DNA of 64,000 nt from an uncultured Collinsella sp. (GCA_902479135.1 CABSNU010000002.1:1-64000); one strand, 5' to 3'; positions 51,174 through 60,094 are shown, counted from the first letter of the stretch. The notes: generated by a model not told the origin, from the letters alone. Program-made: numbers and translations.

Positions 51174-51752
51174 ATGGGATTCGCAGAGCTCGTGTTTCTC
51201 GCCGTTGGCCTTTCGATGGACGCCTTTGCCGTTTCCATCTGCAAGGGCCTTGGCATGAAGAAAATCAACCTTAAAGTCGCCGTATTGCTCGGCCTGTTCT
51301 TTGGCGGCTTTCAGGCCGGCATGCCCGTAATCGGATGGGCGCTCGGCAGTCAATTCATGGGCATCATCGGACCGATCGACCATTGGATCGCCTTTATCCT
51401 TCTGGCCTTTATCGGCGGCAAAATGCTGTGGGAAGCCTTTACCGAGGAAGAGGACGAGGGCGACGGCAAGGATGCCGAAAAGATTGACCTGGGCGAGTAC
51501 CTAATCCTCGCCATCGCCACCTCAATTGACGCCCTAGCCGTAGGCATCTCGTTTGCGGCGCTCTCGGTCGACATCGTTCCCGCTGTATCGCTTATCGGCG
51601 TCACAACGTTTATCTTCTCCATCGCCGGCGTAGCGATCGGCCACACCTTTGGCGCGCGCTACGAAAAACCCGCCACCATCGTGGGTGGCGTCGTGCTCAT
51701 CCTCATCGGGCTTAAGATCTTGCTTGAGCATCTGGGGATTTTGGCGCTGTAA
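51174..51752 (+). CDS. mntP: Manganese efflux pump MntP
   Basis: Six-helix inner-membrane exporter protecting from excess Mn2+. The 192-aa product has the two-repeat layout with the charged motifs AVGLSMDAFAVSICKGL and ATSIDALAVGISFAAL, whose Asp residues are conserved in MntP, separated by an acidic loop (EEEDEGDGKDAEKID). A GGGAGC-type ribosome-binding site precedes the ATG. The short leader has a GGGAGTAG segment like that of Mn2+ riboswitches but is too short for one. Confidence 0.93.
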   Translation: MGFAELVFLAVGLSMDAFAVSICKGLGMKKINLKVAVLLGLFFGGFQAGMPVIGWALGSQFMGIIGPIDHWIAFILLAFIGGKMLWEAFTEEEDEGDGKDAEKIDLGEYLILAIATSIDALAVGISFAALSVDIVPAVSLIGVTTFIFSIAGVAIGHTFGARYEKPATIVGGVVLILIGLKILLEHLGILAL

Positions 51753-51796
51753 CGCCAAGCACAATCGCTCAAAACTCAACGCCAGCACAAGGCCTT

Positions 51797-51866
51797 ATGC
51801 AGAGTTTTGCATGAGGCCTTTTCGTGCAGACTTTTGCATGTCATACTAATATGCAAAAGTCTGCAC
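51797..51866. promoter_or_regulatory. Operator region of hipBA
   Basis: GTGCAGACTTTTGCAT (51824-51839) and its exact complement (51851-51866) flank an 11-bp AT-rich centre. A third half-site, TGCAGAGTTTTGCAT, lies at about 51799-51813. The sites end 14 nt before hipB, consistent with HipB autorepression. Confidence 0.75.
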
Positions 51867-51880
51867 GTTAGGAGATCGCC

Positions 51881-52351
51881 GTGGACACCCTTCCCATCAC
51901 CACACCGCGCCAAGCTGGCATCTACGTGCGCCAGGCACGCGAGGCTCAGGGTCTCACCCGTGCCGCCCTCGCTAAAACGGCCAGTGTTTCGGAGCGTCTG
52001 CTCGCATCGCTCGAGCTCGGAGACGCCACCGGCATTCGACTCGACAAGCTGCTGACGATTTTCAATGCTCTTGGACTGGCACTCGCCGCTCAAGGGGATA
52101 TCGGCGAAGCGAAAAACGAGCGACCAGTCGACGCCCCGCATGCCAATCCGCTGCCTCGCAGCATCCCCAGGCGCCATCACACTCAACGTCCTCATCATCG
52201 CAACCGTCGTAGTACCCCCATTCCGGCTCTTGCAGATGCCCCCTTTACATCCGCACTCTACGACGAGGTCTTCGCCGATTTCGCCATGTCCAATCTCGGA
52301 GTCTCGATTGCCGCAAACGTATCTAACCAAACCAAGCCCGAAGGGAAATAG
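51881..52351 (+). CDS. hipB: HipB-like antitoxin (XRE-family regulator)
   Basis: The 156-aa product has an XRE helix-turn-helix (about 8-70, AGIYVRQAREAQGLTRAALAKTASVSERLLASLELGDATGIRLDKLLTIFNALGL) and an unusually long basic, Pro/His-rich C-terminal part (about 80-157). The GTG start at 51881 follows GGAGAT. It ends 3 nt before hipA. By family knowledge it binds the operator just upstream and neutralises HipA. Confidence 0.88.
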   Translation: MDTLPITTPRQAGIYVRQAREAQGLTRAALAKTASVSERLLASLELGDATGIRLDKLLTIFNALGLALAAQGDIGEAKNERPVDAPHANPLPRSIPRRHHTQRPHHRNRRSTPIPALADAPFTSALYDEVFADFAMSNLGVSIAANVSNQTKPEGK

Positions 52352-52354
52352 CCA

Positions 52355-53659
52355 ATGGCCAGAACATCACTTCGGACCATTATTTGCGGCGTACCTGCGG
52401 GAACGCTCACGCAAGATGAGAACGGTCTTATCAGCTTTACCTACGATCATGACTATGACGGGCCAGCCCTATCGACCAACATACCCGTATCGAATCGCAC
52501 ATACGGACAACAGGTCATGAATCCGTACCTTTTTGGCCTTCTACCCGACAGCGAAGACCAACGAAAAGCGATTGCCGCCGAATTCGACGTTAGGCCCAAC
52601 AATCCCGTTGCGTTGCTCAGCCATATCGGACTCGACTGTCCGGGCGGAGTGCAGTTTTGTGCCGAAGAAGATGCCGACGCCGTCCTGCATCGCGCTGGCG
52701 AATACCGCCCTATAGACGACCACGAAATTGCTCTCCGTCTCAAGTCGATCAGAGATGACCGCGATGCATCGTGGATGGGTCTAGATGAAAGTTGGTCACT
52801 TGGAGGCAACCAGGGCAAGTTCGCGCTCGCGTTCATAAACGGCCGCTGGTGCGAATGCATGGGCTCCTCGCCCACGACGCATATTTTAAAAAATGGCGTT
52901 ATCGGATTTAAACTCGAGGCTCTCAATGAGTTTGTCTGCATGAAAAGCGCCCAGCGCGCCGGTATCGCAACGGCAAACGTCGAATATCGTATGTTTGAGG
53001 ACGAACCCGCCCTCATTGTTGAGCGCTATGACCGCGTGAAAGTCGAAGACGGAACGATCAGACGCCTACATCAAGAAGACCTCTGTCAGGCACTTGGGGT
53101 GATGCCCTCCCAAAAGTACACGGCAGACGGCGGCCCGACCACCCGCGACATTCAAGAGCTCCTCGTAAATACGAGCCACCATCAACTTAACCTATATCTG
53201 TTTACGCAGATACTGTTCTTCAACGCCATTATCGGCGCACCGGATGCGCATGCGAAAAACTATTCCCTGCTCCTTGGAAACGACGGCGCAGCCATGATGG
53301 CTCGAATGTACGATGTCGCGTCGGGTTTGGCGTATGAGCGCATGCGTCGCCGGGCGCGCCTTGCCATGAGCGTTGGCGGCGAAAATCGTGTGGGGCGCAT
53401 CGGTCCAGGCGCTATCCGCCGATACCACGGTATGGGCGACCCCGCGCTGGAGGCGGCGCTCACCGATGCCGGTCTATCCGAGAAGTTTTGCTTTGCGACC
53501 ATGATGGACCTCGCCTACGAGGTACCCATTTGCATGGAAGAGGTCATGGACGAATACGCCGACCTGCCCGGCATGGCGGACCTGCGCGAACATATGCTCG
53601 GCCCCGTCCGCGAAAACTGCCAGCGCACCCTCGACCTCATCAAGGCGGATATGGGCTAG
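52355..53659 (+). CDS. hipA: HipA-like serine/threonine kinase toxin
   Basis: Toxin kinase; E. coli HipA phosphorylates glutamyl-tRNA synthetase and induces persistence. The 434-aa product has the N-terminal HipA domain, a Gly-rich loop LGGNQGKFALAF, ATP-site TTHILK, HQEDLCQALG, the catalytic loop NAIIGAPDAHAKNYSLL and the metal-binding MYDVASG. All key residues appear intact, so the pair is probably functional. Codon use is somewhat more AT-rich than in the neighbours, hinting at transfer. Confidence 0.92.
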   Translation: MARTSLRTIICGVPAGTLTQDENGLISFTYDHDYDGPALSTNIPVSNRTYGQQVMNPYLFGLLPDSEDQRKAIAAEFDVRPNNPVALLSHIGLDCPGGVQFCAEEDADAVLHRAGEYRPIDDHEIALRLKSIRDDRDASWMGLDESWSLGGNQGKFALAFINGRWCECMGSSPTTHILKNGVIGFKLEALNEFVCMKSAQRAGIATANVEYRMFEDEPALIVERYDRVKVEDGTIRRLHQEDLCQALGVMPSQKYTADGGPTTRDIQELLVNTSHHQLNLYLFTQILFFNAIIGAPDAHAKNYSLLLGNDGAAMMARMYDVASGLAYERMRRRARLAMSVGGENRVGRIGPGAIRRYHGMGDPALEAALTDAGLSEKFCFATMMDLAYEVPICMEEVMDEYADLPGMADLREHMLGPVRENCQRTLDLIKADMG

Positions 53660-53680
53660 GTGGCCGCAATTTCCCATTTC

Positions 53681-53731
53681 CCAAAAGAAGAGAGGGGGCA
53701 CCCATCGCAAAAGCTCGGGTGCCCCCCTCTC
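53681..53731 (-). terminator. Terminator shared by hipA and pepD
   Basis: GAGAGGGGGCACCC pairs with GGGTGCCCCCCTCTC. On the minus strand it is followed by TTCTTTTGG, so it serves pepD best and closes the convergent hipBA transcript. Confidence 0.75.
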
Positions 53732-53786
53732 ATAATGTCATCTGCAATCCGCTAGCACGTGGCTCGGACTGCTGCCAGCGCAACCT

Positions 53787-55244
53787 TTACGCAGCGAGGC
53801 GCTTGAGGACGTCGATGAGCAGCTCGTAGAAGCGCTCGGCAGAAGCGAGCTCCATGCTCTCGTCCGGGGTGTGGACATCGGAGAGCGTCGGGCCCACGGC
53901 GATGGCGTCCAGGCCGTGCAGGGCCTCGGCAAACAGGCCGCACTCAAGGCCGGCGTGAATGGACTCGATGCGCAGCTCGGAGCCAAAGAGCTCGCGATAG
54001 CTCTCGACAAAGATGTCGCGGACCGGCGAATGCTCGGCATAGCTCCAGCCGGGATACTCGAACTCAAACTTGGCATCGAAGCCCAGGACATCGGCCAGCG
54101 TCTGCAGGCGGTCCTTGAACTCGTTCTGCAGCGAGGTGATCGAGGAGCGCGGGGACAGCATGATCTTGACCTGGTCGTCAGAGGTGGCAACCACGCCGAT
54201 GTTGGAGGAAACCTCGACGGAGCCGTCGGTGGCGACGTTGCGGCGGATCACACCGTTGGGGGCAAGACGCAGGGCGCGGATGAGAGCAAGCGCGGACTTC
54301 TGGTCCATGGCCTCGACCTCGGCGTCGTCGGCAATCTCGACGGTGCAGGTAAAGCCGGGGTCGAAGACCTCGAGCTCGACAGTGACGTCGGCGATGATGC
54401 CCTTTGCAATCTGGGCCGCGGCCTCGGCGGCAGCGTGGTCGGCGTAGACCAGAACAGCCTTGCACTCACGGTTGATAGCGTTGTCCTTAGTGCCGCCGTT
54501 AAAGCTGACGATGGCGGGCTCGCCGGCGACCATCAGGCGGTCGATGATGCGGGCCATGATGAGGTTGCCGTTGCCGCGCTCCAGGTGGATATCGCTGCCG
54601 GAGTGACCGCCCAGCAGGCCGGAGATCTCGAGCGTAAGGGTGCTGCCGGTCTTGTGCTCGCGCACGATCGGGCAGGTGTAGGTAACGACGACGCCGCCGG
54701 CGCAGCTGACGGTGGCCACGCCCTCCTCCTCGGAATCGAGGTTGATCATGGTGCGGGCGCTGATCTGGGACTTGTCGAGCGTCTCGGCGCCAACCAGGCC
54801 GGTCTCCTCGTCGGTGGTGAACACGCACTCGAGGGCCGGATGAGCAATCGAATCGTCGTTGAGCACGGTGAGCATCAGAGCGACAGCAATGCCGTTGTCG
54901 GCGCCCAGGGTGGTGCCATTAGCGGTGAGGACACCATCCTTGACGACCAGGTCGATACCATCGGTCGTAAAGTCGTGCTCAACGGAGCCCAGCTTGTCGC
55001 ACACCATGTCGATGTGGCCCTGCAGCATCACGGTCGGGGCATTCTCGGCGCCGGCAGAAGCGGGCTTGCGAATGATGACGTTGTAGACCTCGTCCTGATA
55101 AACGTCGAGGTCGCGCTCCTTGGCAAACGCAACCAGGAAATCGCTGATGCCCTTCTCGTTGCCAGACCCACGGGGGATCGCGCTGACCTCCTCAAAGAAA
55201 TGGAACAGCTGGGCGGGCTCGTAGCCGGTAATCTTGTAGTCCAT
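53787..55244 (-). CDS. pepD: Aminoacyl-histidine dipeptidase (M20C)
   Basis: Cytosolic zinc dipeptidase, broad-specificity (carnosine and others). The 485-aa product has the M20 motifs LQGHIDMV, LGADNGIAVAL with its metal Asp, TTDEETGLVGA with catalytic and metal Glu, and a late SIHAGLECGLF. The lid domain lies at about 200-390. The start at 55244 (MDYKITGYEPAQLFHFFEEVS) follows AAGGAGG. It is monocistronic, 148 bp from the PIN toxin gene. Confidence 0.94.
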   Translation of the reverse strand: MDYKITGYEPAQLFHFFEEVSAIPRGSGNEKGISDFLVAFAKERDLDVYQDEVYNVIIRKPASAGAENAPTVMLQGHIDMVCDKLGSVEHDFTTDGIDLVVKDGVLTANGTTLGADNGIAVALMLTVLNDDSIAHPALECVFTTDEETGLVGAETLDKSQISARTMINLDSEEEGVATVSCAGGVVVTYTCPIVREHKTGSTLTLEISGLLGGHSGSDIHLERGNGNLIMARIIDRLMVAGEPAIVSFNGGTKDNAINRECKAVLVYADHAAAEAAAQIAKGIIADVTVELEVFDPGFTCTVEIADDAEVEAMDQKSALALIRALRLAPNGVIRRNVATDGSVEVSSNIGVVATSDDQVKIMLSPRSSITSLQNEFKDRLQTLADVLGFDAKFEFEYPGWSYAEHSPVRDIFVESYRELFGSELRIESIHAGLECGLFAEALHGLDAIAVGPTLSDVHTPDESMELASAERFYELLIDVLKRLAA

Positions 55245-55392
55245 GGTGCCTCCTTGGCGCAACTGGTTAGACAATAAGACATGCGCCTTGTATATTCCCA
55301 GACTTTACGTGCATAAACCAGTCGAAAACGACGAGCGCCCTTGCATCATCGGCTAACGGCGGGGAAACGCCACTTTATTAAGATAAAGCAGG

Positions 55393-55914
55393 TTAGACGG
55401 GCCGTGCTGAGGGGACGTTGGACCCTTCAACCAGCCTCAACGCCTGTTGAACGTTAATGCATACACCATTGGTATGTTTAATAAGATTCTTGTCCTCCGT
55501 CACGACGTAATCGGCATCAATGCGATTGGCGACGCCCAGCATCAGGTCGTCCTCGAAGTCGTTGTGATGATACTTGAACACAAAGGAGTCGAAGACCTCG
55601 TCTGCACCGACCGGCGCGATGAGGGCGAGCTCGCGCATCTGCCGAACGCATGCCCAGGCCGTTTCGTCCGCCGCCGCAATGGCGTTATCGCTCAGCGAAC
55701 CTTTCTTCCTTCGGCACTCCCTCTTAATCGCCGCCGAGACAAGATACGAGACATCTTTGACCGAAAGAGACGAGGCAAACAGGGCAATCTGCTCCGAGAC
55801 ATCGGCAATCTCGATCAGATGGACGACGTTTGCCGTACGGTCAGACCTACCAGAAAAATAATCCATCCATACATTGGTATCGATGAGCAACTTGAGGATT
55901 CCGCCCGCACTCAT
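55393..55914 (-). CDS. PIN-domain toxin
   Basis: Probable endoribonuclease toxin. The 173-aa product has the PIN acidic residues: LLIDTNVWMDYF (first Asp), the mid-region Glu/Asp, FEDDLMLGVAN and ADYVVTEDKNL. It is longer than a usual VapC (about 130 aa). The ATG at 55914 overlaps the antitoxin stop as ATGA, and GTGGAGC lies upstream, so the two are coupled. Confidence 0.87.
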   Translation of the reverse strand: MSAGGILKLLIDTNVWMDYFSGRSDRTANVVHLIEIADVSEQIALFASSLSVKDVSYLVSAAIKRECRRKKGSLSDNAIAAADETAWACVRQMRELALIAPVGADEVFDSFVFKYHHNDFEDDLMLGVANRIDADYVVTEDKNLIKHTNGVCINVQQALRLVEGSNVPSARPV

Positions 55915-56270
55915 AGCTCCACCCACTCGGGATAGCGATCGGCCATGGCTTCCTCATAGAGGTCGTCGTAGTCACCCGAGAACTCAGGGATGGGGATGCC
56001 GTATTTGAGGCACGAATCGCGAATGATATGGCTACCCTGTGCTGCTCTTGATTCCACGAATCGCTGGTTCGCCTCGTCGGAGAGAATCTCTGCGCTCCCC
56101 TCCTTTGAAGGCATGCGTTCGTTGATGACCAGATATTCCCAAAGCGCCCGAACAGCCTGCGACGGCGTCATGCCGATATGGGCAAGCACGGTATCTCCCG
56201 CTTCTTTGAGCTGGCGATCTATGCGCACGTTCATCTGAACTGGCCGCGTATCGAGTATTGACGTAGGCAT
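55911..56270 (-). CDS. RelB/DinJ-type antitoxin
   Basis: The 119-aa product has a ribbon-helix-helix N-terminus (QMNVRIDRQLKEAGDTVLAHIGMTPSQAVRALWEYLV), typical of RelB/DinJ antitoxins, and an acidic C-terminal tail (EFSGDYDDLYEEAMADRYPEW) likely to cover the toxin. The start at 56270 follows AAAGGAGC. Pairing a RelB-type antitoxin with a PIN toxin is a known mixed arrangement. Confidence 0.87.
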   Translation of the reverse strand: MPTSILDTRPVQMNVRIDRQLKEAGDTVLAHIGMTPSQAVRALWEYLVINERMPSKEGSAEILSDEANQRFVESRAAQGSHIIRDSCLKYGIPIPEFSGDYDDLYEEAMADRYPEWVEL

Positions 56271-56282
56271 ATCAGCTCCTTT

Positions 56283-56311
56283 GCTATACGTATCTTTGAA
56301 TTTAGTATAGC
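56283..56311. promoter_or_regulatory. Operator/promoter candidate of the PIN toxin-antitoxin pair
   Basis: GCTATAC (56283-56289) and GTATAGC (56305-56311) form an inverted repeat 12 nt before the antitoxin start. The minus-strand copy contains TATACT, a likely -10 box, so binding would block transcription. Confidence 0.5.
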
Positions 56312-56343
56312 ACGAAAGATATGAGCGCATTTCATTGGAAATG

Positions 56344-56372
56344 GGGGGCGCTTCCTCATCGGAAACGCCCCC
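56344..56372 (-). terminator. Terminator of clpC
   Basis: GGGGGCGTTTCC pairs with GGAAGCGCCCCC around GATGA on the minus strand, about 25 nt after the clpC stop; the following ATTTCC is a weak T-run. Confidence 0.6.
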
Positions 56373-56396
56373 ATCTTGCAAGGTTATGCTCAATCC

Positions 56397-59039
56397 CTAC
56401 AGCGCGCCGGAACCAGCTTGCATCATGCCGCCGGGGCCCGAGGTCACGCCGCCGTTCACGGGCGCGGCGTTGCCGGTGTGTGGCGCCGCCGGGGCGGTAT
56501 CGCCACCGAGCGTGCCCACCGGACGCGGTGCCGGGATCTCGCCCGTGCCGTGGCTAAAGACAAACTTGCCATCGGCCACGTCGCACAGGACGGTATCGCC
56601 CTCGCCCCACTCGCCAGCCAGCAGTTCCTCGGACAGCGGATCCTCGATGAGCTTTTGGATGGCACGACGCAGCGGACGCGCGCCGTTGGTGAGGTCGGTA
56701 CCCTCCGCCACAATCTTGTCGTAGGCCGCATCGGTAAGCTTGATGTTCATGCCGTTTGCGATCAGGCGCTGGCGCAGATCATCCACCAGCAGGTGCGCAA
56801 TCTTGGTCAGGTTCTCGCCCGAGAGCTTCTGGAACACCACAATATCGTCGATACGGTTGAGCAGCTCGGGACGGAACAGGCGCTTGAGCTCGCCCATCGC
56901 ACGACCCTTGATCTCGCTCGACGTGAGACCCTGCTCACCGGTGGTGCCAAAACCGACGCTCGCATCCTGCGCGATCTCGCGGGCGCCCACGTTGGACGTC
57001 ATGATGATCACGGTATTGCGGAAGTCGACCGTCTTGCCCTGGCTATCGGTCAGGCGGCCCTCCTCCAGCACCTGCAACAAAATGTTGAAGATGTCGGGGT
57101 GCGCCTTCTCGATCTCGTCGAACAGCACGACCGAGTACGGATGACGGCGAACGGCCTTGGTGAGCTGACCGCCCTCGTCGTGGCCCACGTAACCCGGAGG
57201 GCTACCGATGAGCTTGGAGACCTCGAACTCGCTGCCGAACTCCGACATGTCAAAGCTGATGAGCGCGTCCTTGCTGCCAAAGAGGTACTCGGCGAGCGTC
57301 TTGGCGAGCTCGGTCTTGCCCGTGCCGGTGGGACCCAGGAAGATAAAGCTGCCGCCGGGACGACGCGGGTCCTTGAGCGGCGAGCGGCTGCGGCGCACGG
57401 CCTTGGCGACGGCCTCGACGGCCTCGTCCTGGCCGATAATGCGGGTCTTGAGCACGCTTTCGGTCTGCAGCAGGCGACGGCTCTCGCTCTCGGTGAGCGA
57501 GGAAACCGGCACGCCAGAGGTCACGGACACGATGTCGGCAATCTGACTCACGTCGATGGTGAGCGGGCTGGCGTCGAGCTCGGCGGTCCAGGCGGCCTTG
57601 GCTTCGGCGAGTTCAATCTCGGCGGCCTTCTGCTGCTCGGTGATCTCGGCGGCCTTGTTCATGTCATCGCTCTCGGTGGCCTCCTGCGCGGCGGCCTTGA
57701 GCTCCTCTATACGATGCTCGGCCTCGCGCACCGGCTCGGGCGCGCGATTCACGGCGATGCGAGCGCGGGCACCGGCCTCGTCGATGAGGTCGATGGCCTT
57801 ATCGGGCAGGAAGCGATCCTGGATGTAGCGGTTGGAAAGGTTCGCGGCGGCCTCGATAGCACCCTGCGTATAGCGCACATGGTGGTGCTCCTCGTAGCGC
57901 GGCTTGAGCGCGGTCAGGATCTTGACCGTGTCCTCGACGCTCGGCTCCTCGACATCAATGGTCTGGAAGCGACGCTCGAAGGCCGGGTCCTTGGTGAGGT
58001 ACTTGCGGAACTCCTCGGCCGTGGTGGCACCGATGATCTGGAAAGCACCGCGCGCGAGCACGGGCTTGAGCATAGAGCTCGCATCGATAGAACCCTCGGC
58101 AGAACCGGCACCGATGATGGTGTGCATCTCGTCGATAAACAAGATGACGTCGTCGGCTTCGGTCGCCTCCTGGATCACGTTCTTGAGGCGCTCCTCAAAC
58201 TCACCGCGATACTTGGCACCCGCGACAAGACCCGGCAGATCGAGCGTCCAGATATTCTGGTTCATAAGGTTCTCGGGCACGTTGCCGGCAGCAATCTGCT
58301 GCGCCAGGCCCTCGACGATAGCCGTTTTGCCCACGCCGGGGTCGCCCAGAATGAGCGGATTGTTCTTGGTGCGGCGCGAAAGGATCTCCATCATGCGCTG
58401 GACTTCCTTTTCGCGACCAATCACGGGGTCGAGCTCGCCGTCGCGGGCCTTCTGCGTAAGGTTGGTGGCGAACTGCCTAAGCGTGTCGGTGCCACTCCCC
58501 TTTTGCTGAGAGGCATCCGAGCCACTAAAGAACGGCAGGCCCGCACCGGGACGACCAGCACCGGCGCCGGCAAGCGGACGCTTCTTGTCCTGATCCTTGG
58601 CGGTGAGTTTCTCGATAGCCTTTTTAATGGAGGCGGACGACACACCCAGGCGCATGAGGATGTCCATGGCCATGCCGTTGCCCTCTTCGACGATGCCGAT
58701 GAGCAGGTGCTCAGTCGACACGTAGGTCTGGTTGTTCTCGCGCGCCACGCGGAAGGAGCGCTCCATCACGCTGATAACGAGCGGCGTAAAGGCGAGCTTA
58801 GCGGCCTCGGTCTCCTCGCTGGGCTCGGGAACGGTGGTCTGGACTTCTTTGAGCGTGTCCATGATGTCATCGTAGGAGATATCGAGCGAGCGCAGTGCCT
58901 CGGCGGCAATGCCCTCGTCCTCCTTGGCGAGCGCGAGTAGCAGATGCTCGGTGCCCACCTTATTTGAATGAAGATCGAGCGCCTCTTGTTTGGCCATGGA
59001 CATGACCTTGCGCGCGCGATCGGTAAAACGGTCTAACAT
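56397..59039 (-). CDS. clpC: ATP-dependent Clp protease ATP-binding subunit ClpC
   Basis: AAA+ unfoldase feeding proteins to ClpP. The 880-aa product has the double Clp N-domain (1-145), NBD1 with GDPGVGKT, a middle coiled-coil (about 410-480) with the UvrB/C-like EAAQEATESDDMNKAAEIT stretch typical of ClpC, and NBD2 with GPTGTGKTE. A Pro/Gly/Ala-rich tail of about 45 residues follows the D2 domain, longer than usual. The ATG at 59039 has AGAGGAAC upstream. The leader contains a stable hairpin (59075-59101). Confidence 0.95.
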   Translation of the reverse strand: MLDRFTDRARKVMSMAKQEALDLHSNKVGTEHLLLALAKEDEGIAAEALRSLDISYDDIMDTLKEVQTTVPEPSEETEAAKLAFTPLVISVMERSFRVARENNQTYVSTEHLLIGIVEEGNGMAMDILMRLGVSSASIKKAIEKLTAKDQDKKRPLAGAGAGRPGAGLPFFSGSDASQQKGSGTDTLRQFATNLTQKARDGELDPVIGREKEVQRMMEILSRRTKNNPLILGDPGVGKTAIVEGLAQQIAAGNVPENLMNQNIWTLDLPGLVAGAKYRGEFEERLKNVIQEATEADDVILFIDEMHTIIGAGSAEGSIDASSMLKPVLARGAFQIIGATTAEEFRKYLTKDPAFERRFQTIDVEEPSVEDTVKILTALKPRYEEHHHVRYTQGAIEAAANLSNRYIQDRFLPDKAIDLIDEAGARARIAVNRAPEPVREAEHRIEELKAAAQEATESDDMNKAAEITEQQKAAEIELAEAKAAWTAELDASPLTIDVSQIADIVSVTSGVPVSSLTESESRRLLQTESVLKTRIIGQDEAVEAVAKAVRRSRSPLKDPRRPGGSFIFLGPTGTGKTELAKTLAEYLFGSKDALISFDMSEFGSEFEVSKLIGSPPGYVGHDEGGQLTKAVRRHPYSVVLFDEIEKAHPDIFNILLQVLEEGRLTDSQGKTVDFRNTVIIMTSNVGAREIAQDASVGFGTTGEQGLTSSEIKGRAMGELKRLFRPELLNRIDDIVVFQKLSGENLTKIAHLLVDDLRQRLIANGMNIKLTDAAYDKIVAEGTDLTNGARPLRRAIQKLIEDPLSEELLAGEWGEGDTVLCDVADGKFVFSHGTGEIPAPRPVGTLGGDTAPAAPHTGNAAPVNGGVTSGPGGMMQAGSGAL

Positions 59040-59074
59040 GCTAGTTCCTCTTAGACGAGCTAGTTTTTCAAACG

Positions 59075-59101
59075 CAAAGCGCCACTTGTGGCGGCGCTTT
59101 G
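59075..59101 (-). promoter_or_regulatory. Hairpin in the clpC leader
   Basis: CAAAGCGCC and GGCGCTTTG pair around a 9-nt loop, followed by CGTTTGAAAAAC on the minus strand, 36 nt before the start. It may attenuate or stabilise clpC mRNA. I found no CtsR or HspR box. Confidence 0.45.
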
Positions 59102-59224
59102 GTCTCTTTACCCATATGGAGTATATGTTAACCGCTGGGGCCTTTTCCGCATGCAGCCATACGACAACGTCTACAAAAAAGGAATCGCCGGGTGCGGCGG
59201 GCGCTCTAGGTTAGAGGCTGTTGC

Positions 59225-59827
59225 CTAGCAGGCAGGCTCGGCGTCCATGCTCTCGGCAACGTCATTGACGGCATCGGCAACGGGAGCGCCAGACATACGC
59301 ACAAGCTCCATATGCTGCTCTTCAAAGACGGTTCCCATGGGGAAGGCGCGGCGGAAGACAAAGCGAGCAACCGGACCAGCCACCAGCAGGTTCCAGGGCA
59401 GGGCCATGATAAAGTTGCGCGGAATGTTGACGAGCCACATCATCGGCAGCGCCTGCAAATTGGCAAGCGGGCCGCCGGGCATATGGAACAGGCCTTCGCA
59501 CGCGCCGTAGAGCGACATGGTGATAACCATGGGAACGACCATGCAGGAGCTGACGGCGAGTGTCATGGCAAGCGGCGAGCTCTTGCCCGGCGTGACCAGG
59601 AATTTAAAGGCGAAACCCTTGGCAAGGGGGCTGGCAACAAACCAGTCGCAGCACATGGCAAAAATGTAGGCAACGGGGAAGCCGAGCCACGCGGCGGCAA
59701 CAACCTCGCCGTTGATGGCCCCATGCTGCAGGGCAACGTTGTAGATGCTCATCCAGAGCACCATGCAAAAGCACATGATAAAGGTGAACAGCAGGCTCTC
59801 TCGTTTGTTGATAGGCATAAAGGGCAT
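59225..59827 (-). CDS. DUF2798-like membrane protein
   Basis: The 200-aa product has four hydrophobic segments in two similar halves (LLFTFIMCFCMVLWMSIYNVAL and AMTLAVSSCMVVPMVITMSLYGA), each followed by a second helix with NxPxNF-like residues (IPRNFIMALPWNLLVAGPVARFVFRR), which matches DUF2798-type proteins. The function of the family is unknown to me. The start at 59827 follows AAAGGACC. It is preceded by a terminator-type leader hairpin. Confidence 0.8.
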   Translation of the reverse strand: MPFMPINKRESLLFTFIMCFCMVLWMSIYNVALQHGAINGEVVAAAWLGFPVAYIFAMCCDWFVASPLAKGFAFKFLVTPGKSSPLAMTLAVSSCMVVPMVITMSLYGACEGLFHMPGGPLANLQALPMMWLVNIPRNFIMALPWNLLVAGPVARFVFRRAFPMGTVFEEQHMELVRMSGAPVADAVNDVAESMDAEPAC

Positions 59828-59860
59828 GGTCCTTTCTGTGTTACGCCGCGGCACCACGCA

Positions 59861-59912
59861 ACAAAAACGGGCGGGCAAGATGGAGCTGTTGGGACTTCAT
59901 CTCGCCCGCCCG
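59861..59912 (-). terminator. Terminator-type hairpin 34 nt before the DUF2798-like gene
   Basis: CGGGCGGGCGAGATG pairs with CATCTTGCCCGCCCG, followed by TTTTTGTTG on the minus strand. The distance to the start codon leaves no room for a promoter, so this looks like a leader attenuator rather than the end of the distant upstream gene. Confidence 0.75.
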
Positions 59913-60029
59913 TGATACGTGCGTCTGCGACTACTTATGTGGTGAAACCAGCCTAGCACGAAAAGCACGTGCTTCGTAAGCGTTGAGTTTATGAAGATGC
60001 AGGGCACCAATAATCCCCCGACCCCATAA

Positions 60030-60094
60030 GTTGCGGTGGAATACGGACTGTTTTGACCCTTTAAGCAGCAATTCAGTCCCTATTTCACCGCAAC
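60030..60094. repeat. Intergenic hairpin, GTTGCGGTG family (second copy)
   Basis: GTTGCGGTGGAATACGGACTG (60030-60050) pairs with 60074-60094 with two mismatches. Arms are near-identical to 16901-16965, while the loop differs. Next to it, 60096-60130 forms GGTGCAAAG/CTTGCACC with GGGGGACAGGTTA in the loop. Confidence 0.8.

Noticed and set aside
55393..56270. Insertion of the PIN toxin-antitoxin pair by a mobile element
   Set aside because: No transposase, integrase, terminal inverted repeats or tRNA fragment lies at either side; the pair is simply intergenic between pepD and clpC.
56376..58940. 854-codon plus-strand frame opposite clpC
   Set aside because: Antisense shadow of clpC; composition rich in His/Leu/Gly as expected from reversed codons.
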